In this document: piece by piece, positions 5,612 through 6,081 of the stretch
Layout: each line of letters begins with the position of its first letter
Numbering within the stretch: the first letter of the stretch is position 1
Source: Fimenecus sp045531435
GTDB lineage: Bacteria > Bacillota > Clostridia > Oscillospirales > Acutalibacteraceae
Length of the DNA: 6,081 nucleotides
Reading direction: 5' to 3'
Assembly: GCA_045531435.1 (NCBI GenBank)
Contig: JAZSDZ010000035.1
Span: forward strand, 1-6,081
Notes under the pieces: generated by a model
Databases searched by the model: none
Told to the model about the DNA's origin: nothing
The model's input: the letters and a program-made list of their open reading frames with translations, nothing else
Made by a program: the position numbers and the translations under genes

Positions 5612-5851
5612 ATGAGCAACAAATTCAAAGATTTAATAGTTCTTAATAATTATTTTGAAGATTACGAATCATTACCACCACCTGAACTTTCAGTTAGGGC
5701 TAAAAGACGACTAAACAGAATGTTCAGAGAAATTGTTGGAAGTTCAAATATTCCACATCCCAAAGTTGATAATCGTTACGAACAAATACGAAGTAAAATT
5801 GTAAGAAAAATTAATGTTTTAGTCTATAAAATAAAGCAAAAAAGCAGGTAG
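5612..5851 (+). CDS. Small basic protein of unknown function, divergent from XRE gene
   Basis: I do not recognise this 79-residue protein. The N-terminal third is mixed to acidic (YFEDYESLPPPELS, residues 14-27). The middle is basic and probably helical (RAKRRLNRMFREIVG, 29-43), then comes a turn-like SSNIPHPKVDN (44-54), and the C-terminus is strongly basic (KIVRKINVLVYKIKQKSR). There is no signal peptide, membrane segment or metal motif. The ATG has AAGGTGA (5599-5605) upstream and a strong operator-covered promoter, so it is very likely a real gene under XRE control. Its last codons and TAG stop lie inside the second 35-base repeat, and in the arm of the hairpin itself, so the original C-terminus may have been replaced. 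A nucleic-acid-binding, antirepressor or toxin role would suit the context, but none is shown. Confidence 0.78.
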   Translation: MSNKFKDLIVLNNYFEDYESLPPPELSVRAKRRLNRMFREIVGSSNIPHPKVDNRYEQIRSKIVRKINVLVYKIKQKSR

Positions 5852-5868
5852 CCTTTCGGTTACCTGCT
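5838..5868 (-). terminator. Terminator of gap; copy 2 of the 35-bp repeat
   Basis: The same eleven-base stem, GAAA loop and six-T tail as at 5198-5228, oriented to end the gap transcript 24 bases after its stop codon. On the plus strand this copy is followed within four bases by TTTTT (5873-5877), so it may also end the 79-residue gene's transcript and act in both directions. The plus-strand gene's stop codon overlaps the stem. Confidence 0.9.
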
Positions 5869-5892
5869 CTAATTTTTATATACTTTTTAGAA

Positions 5893-6081
5893 TTAAAGTT
5901 CTGCGAAGTATTTGATTGTTCTAACCATCTGTGATGTGTAGCTGTTTTCGTTGTCATACCAAGAAACAACCTGAACTTCATAGAGGTCATCAGCAATCTT
6001 AGCAACCATTGTCTGTGTTGCATCGAAGAGTGAACCATACTTCATACCGATAACGTCTGAAGAAACGATTGGGTCTTCGTT
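5893..6081 (-). CDS. gap: Glyceraldehyde-3-phosphate dehydrogenase, C-terminal 62 residues
   Basis: GAPDH oxidises glyceraldehyde 3-phosphate to 1,3-bisphosphoglycerate with NAD in glycolysis. Only the last 62 residues (of about 335 in the family) lie in the window, reading from the right edge to TAA at 5893-5895. They carry the highly conserved EDPIVSSDVIGMKYGSLFDA, followed by VVSWYDNENSYTSQMVRTIK with the conserved Trp, Tyr, Asn and Glu of the C-terminal cofactor-binding stretch. Frame and residues are intact. It is convergent with the XRE cassette's plus-strand gene and ends at the second repeat hairpin. Confidence 0.98.
   Translation of the reverse strand, partial: NEDPIVSSDVIGMKYGSLFDATQTMVAKIADDLYEVQVVSWYDNENSYTSQMVRTIKYFAEL

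Larger units (their letters stand above)
5198..5872. other. Repeat-flanked two-gene cassette
   Basis: Two identical 35-base direct repeats (5198-5232 and 5838-5872) enclose 605 bases holding an XRE regulator, a divergent 79-residue gene and their shared operators. Removing one repeat plus the interior would leave the operon and gap simply converging on one terminator hairpin, which I take as the probable ancestral layout. There is no integrase or transposase and no terminal inverted repeat pair, so how it arrived is unknown. A duplication, or insertion into the hairpin, are the leading readings. Confidence 0.6.

Noticed and set aside
5295..5615. Plus-strand 106-codon frame antisense to the XRE gene
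   Set aside because: It is the complement of a clear XRE gene, runs through both operators and the plus-strand promoter, and has no ribosome site or recognisable domain.
5255..5851. Classical type II toxin-antitoxin operon
   Set aside because: The two genes are divergent, not co-transcribed, and the 79-residue protein matches no toxin fold I recognise; it is kept only as a possibility.
5198..5872. Insertion sequence or integrated phage
   Set aside because: There is no transposase or integrase, and the flanking repeats are direct copies of a terminator, not terminal inverted repeats with a target duplication.
5811..6038. Minus-strand 75-codon frame overlapping the end of gap
   Set aside because: It is out of frame with the unmistakable GAPDH C-terminus and reads through the terminator hairpin.

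Overview
The window is a piece of a low-GC Gram-positive chromosome, most likely a Clostridia-type Bacillota (perhaps a gut Oscillospirales or Ruminococcus-like lineage). The evidence is AT-rich DNA, strong AGGAGG-like ribosome sites, TTG start codons, textbook sigma-A promoters, a MurA2/MurZ-type MurA, a Firmicute LexA-like box and compact intrinsic terminators. The placement is an inference from style and protein families, not a phylogeny.

Layout. (1) 1-991, minus: murA, the first enzyme of peptidoglycan synthesis, starting at a TTG and cut by the left edge. (2) 992-1286: a divergent intergenic region with candidate murA promoters, a LexA-type palindrome and a near-consensus sigma-A promoter facing right. 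(3) 1287-5129, plus: a tight five-gene operon with junctions between an 8-base overlap and a 4-base gap. It encodes a LacX-like aldose 1-epimerase homologue, a HAD phosphatase of the phosphoglycolate phosphatase/5'-nucleotidase type, the replication-fork ATPase RarA (MgsA), a dCMP deaminase resembling the eukaryotic DCTD enzyme, and a YfbR-type HD-domain 5'-deoxynucleotidase. (4) 5131-5190: a heptanucleotide tandem repeat followed by the operon terminator. (5) 5198-5872: a small cassette bounded by two identical 35-bp copies of a terminator hairpin. Inside are a minus-strand XRE repressor and a plus-strand 79-residue protein of unknown function, with a shared control region holding two near-identical palindromic operators. 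(6) 5893-6081, minus: the C-terminal end of glyceraldehyde-3-phosphate dehydrogenase, cut by the right edge.

How the genes may work together. The last three operon genes, and perhaps the HAD phosphatase, point to deoxynucleotide-pool control beside replication-fork rescue. dCMP deaminase makes dUMP, YfbR dephosphorylates dNMPs including dUMP, and RarA acts at stalled forks. A LexA-like box directly upstream of the promoter suggests, without proving, that the set is DNA-damage regulated. The XRE/79-residue pair looks like a self-contained acquired switch inserted in, or duplicated with, the transcription terminator of gap. The two parts most worth following up are the possible SOS control of the operon and this repeat-flanked cassette.
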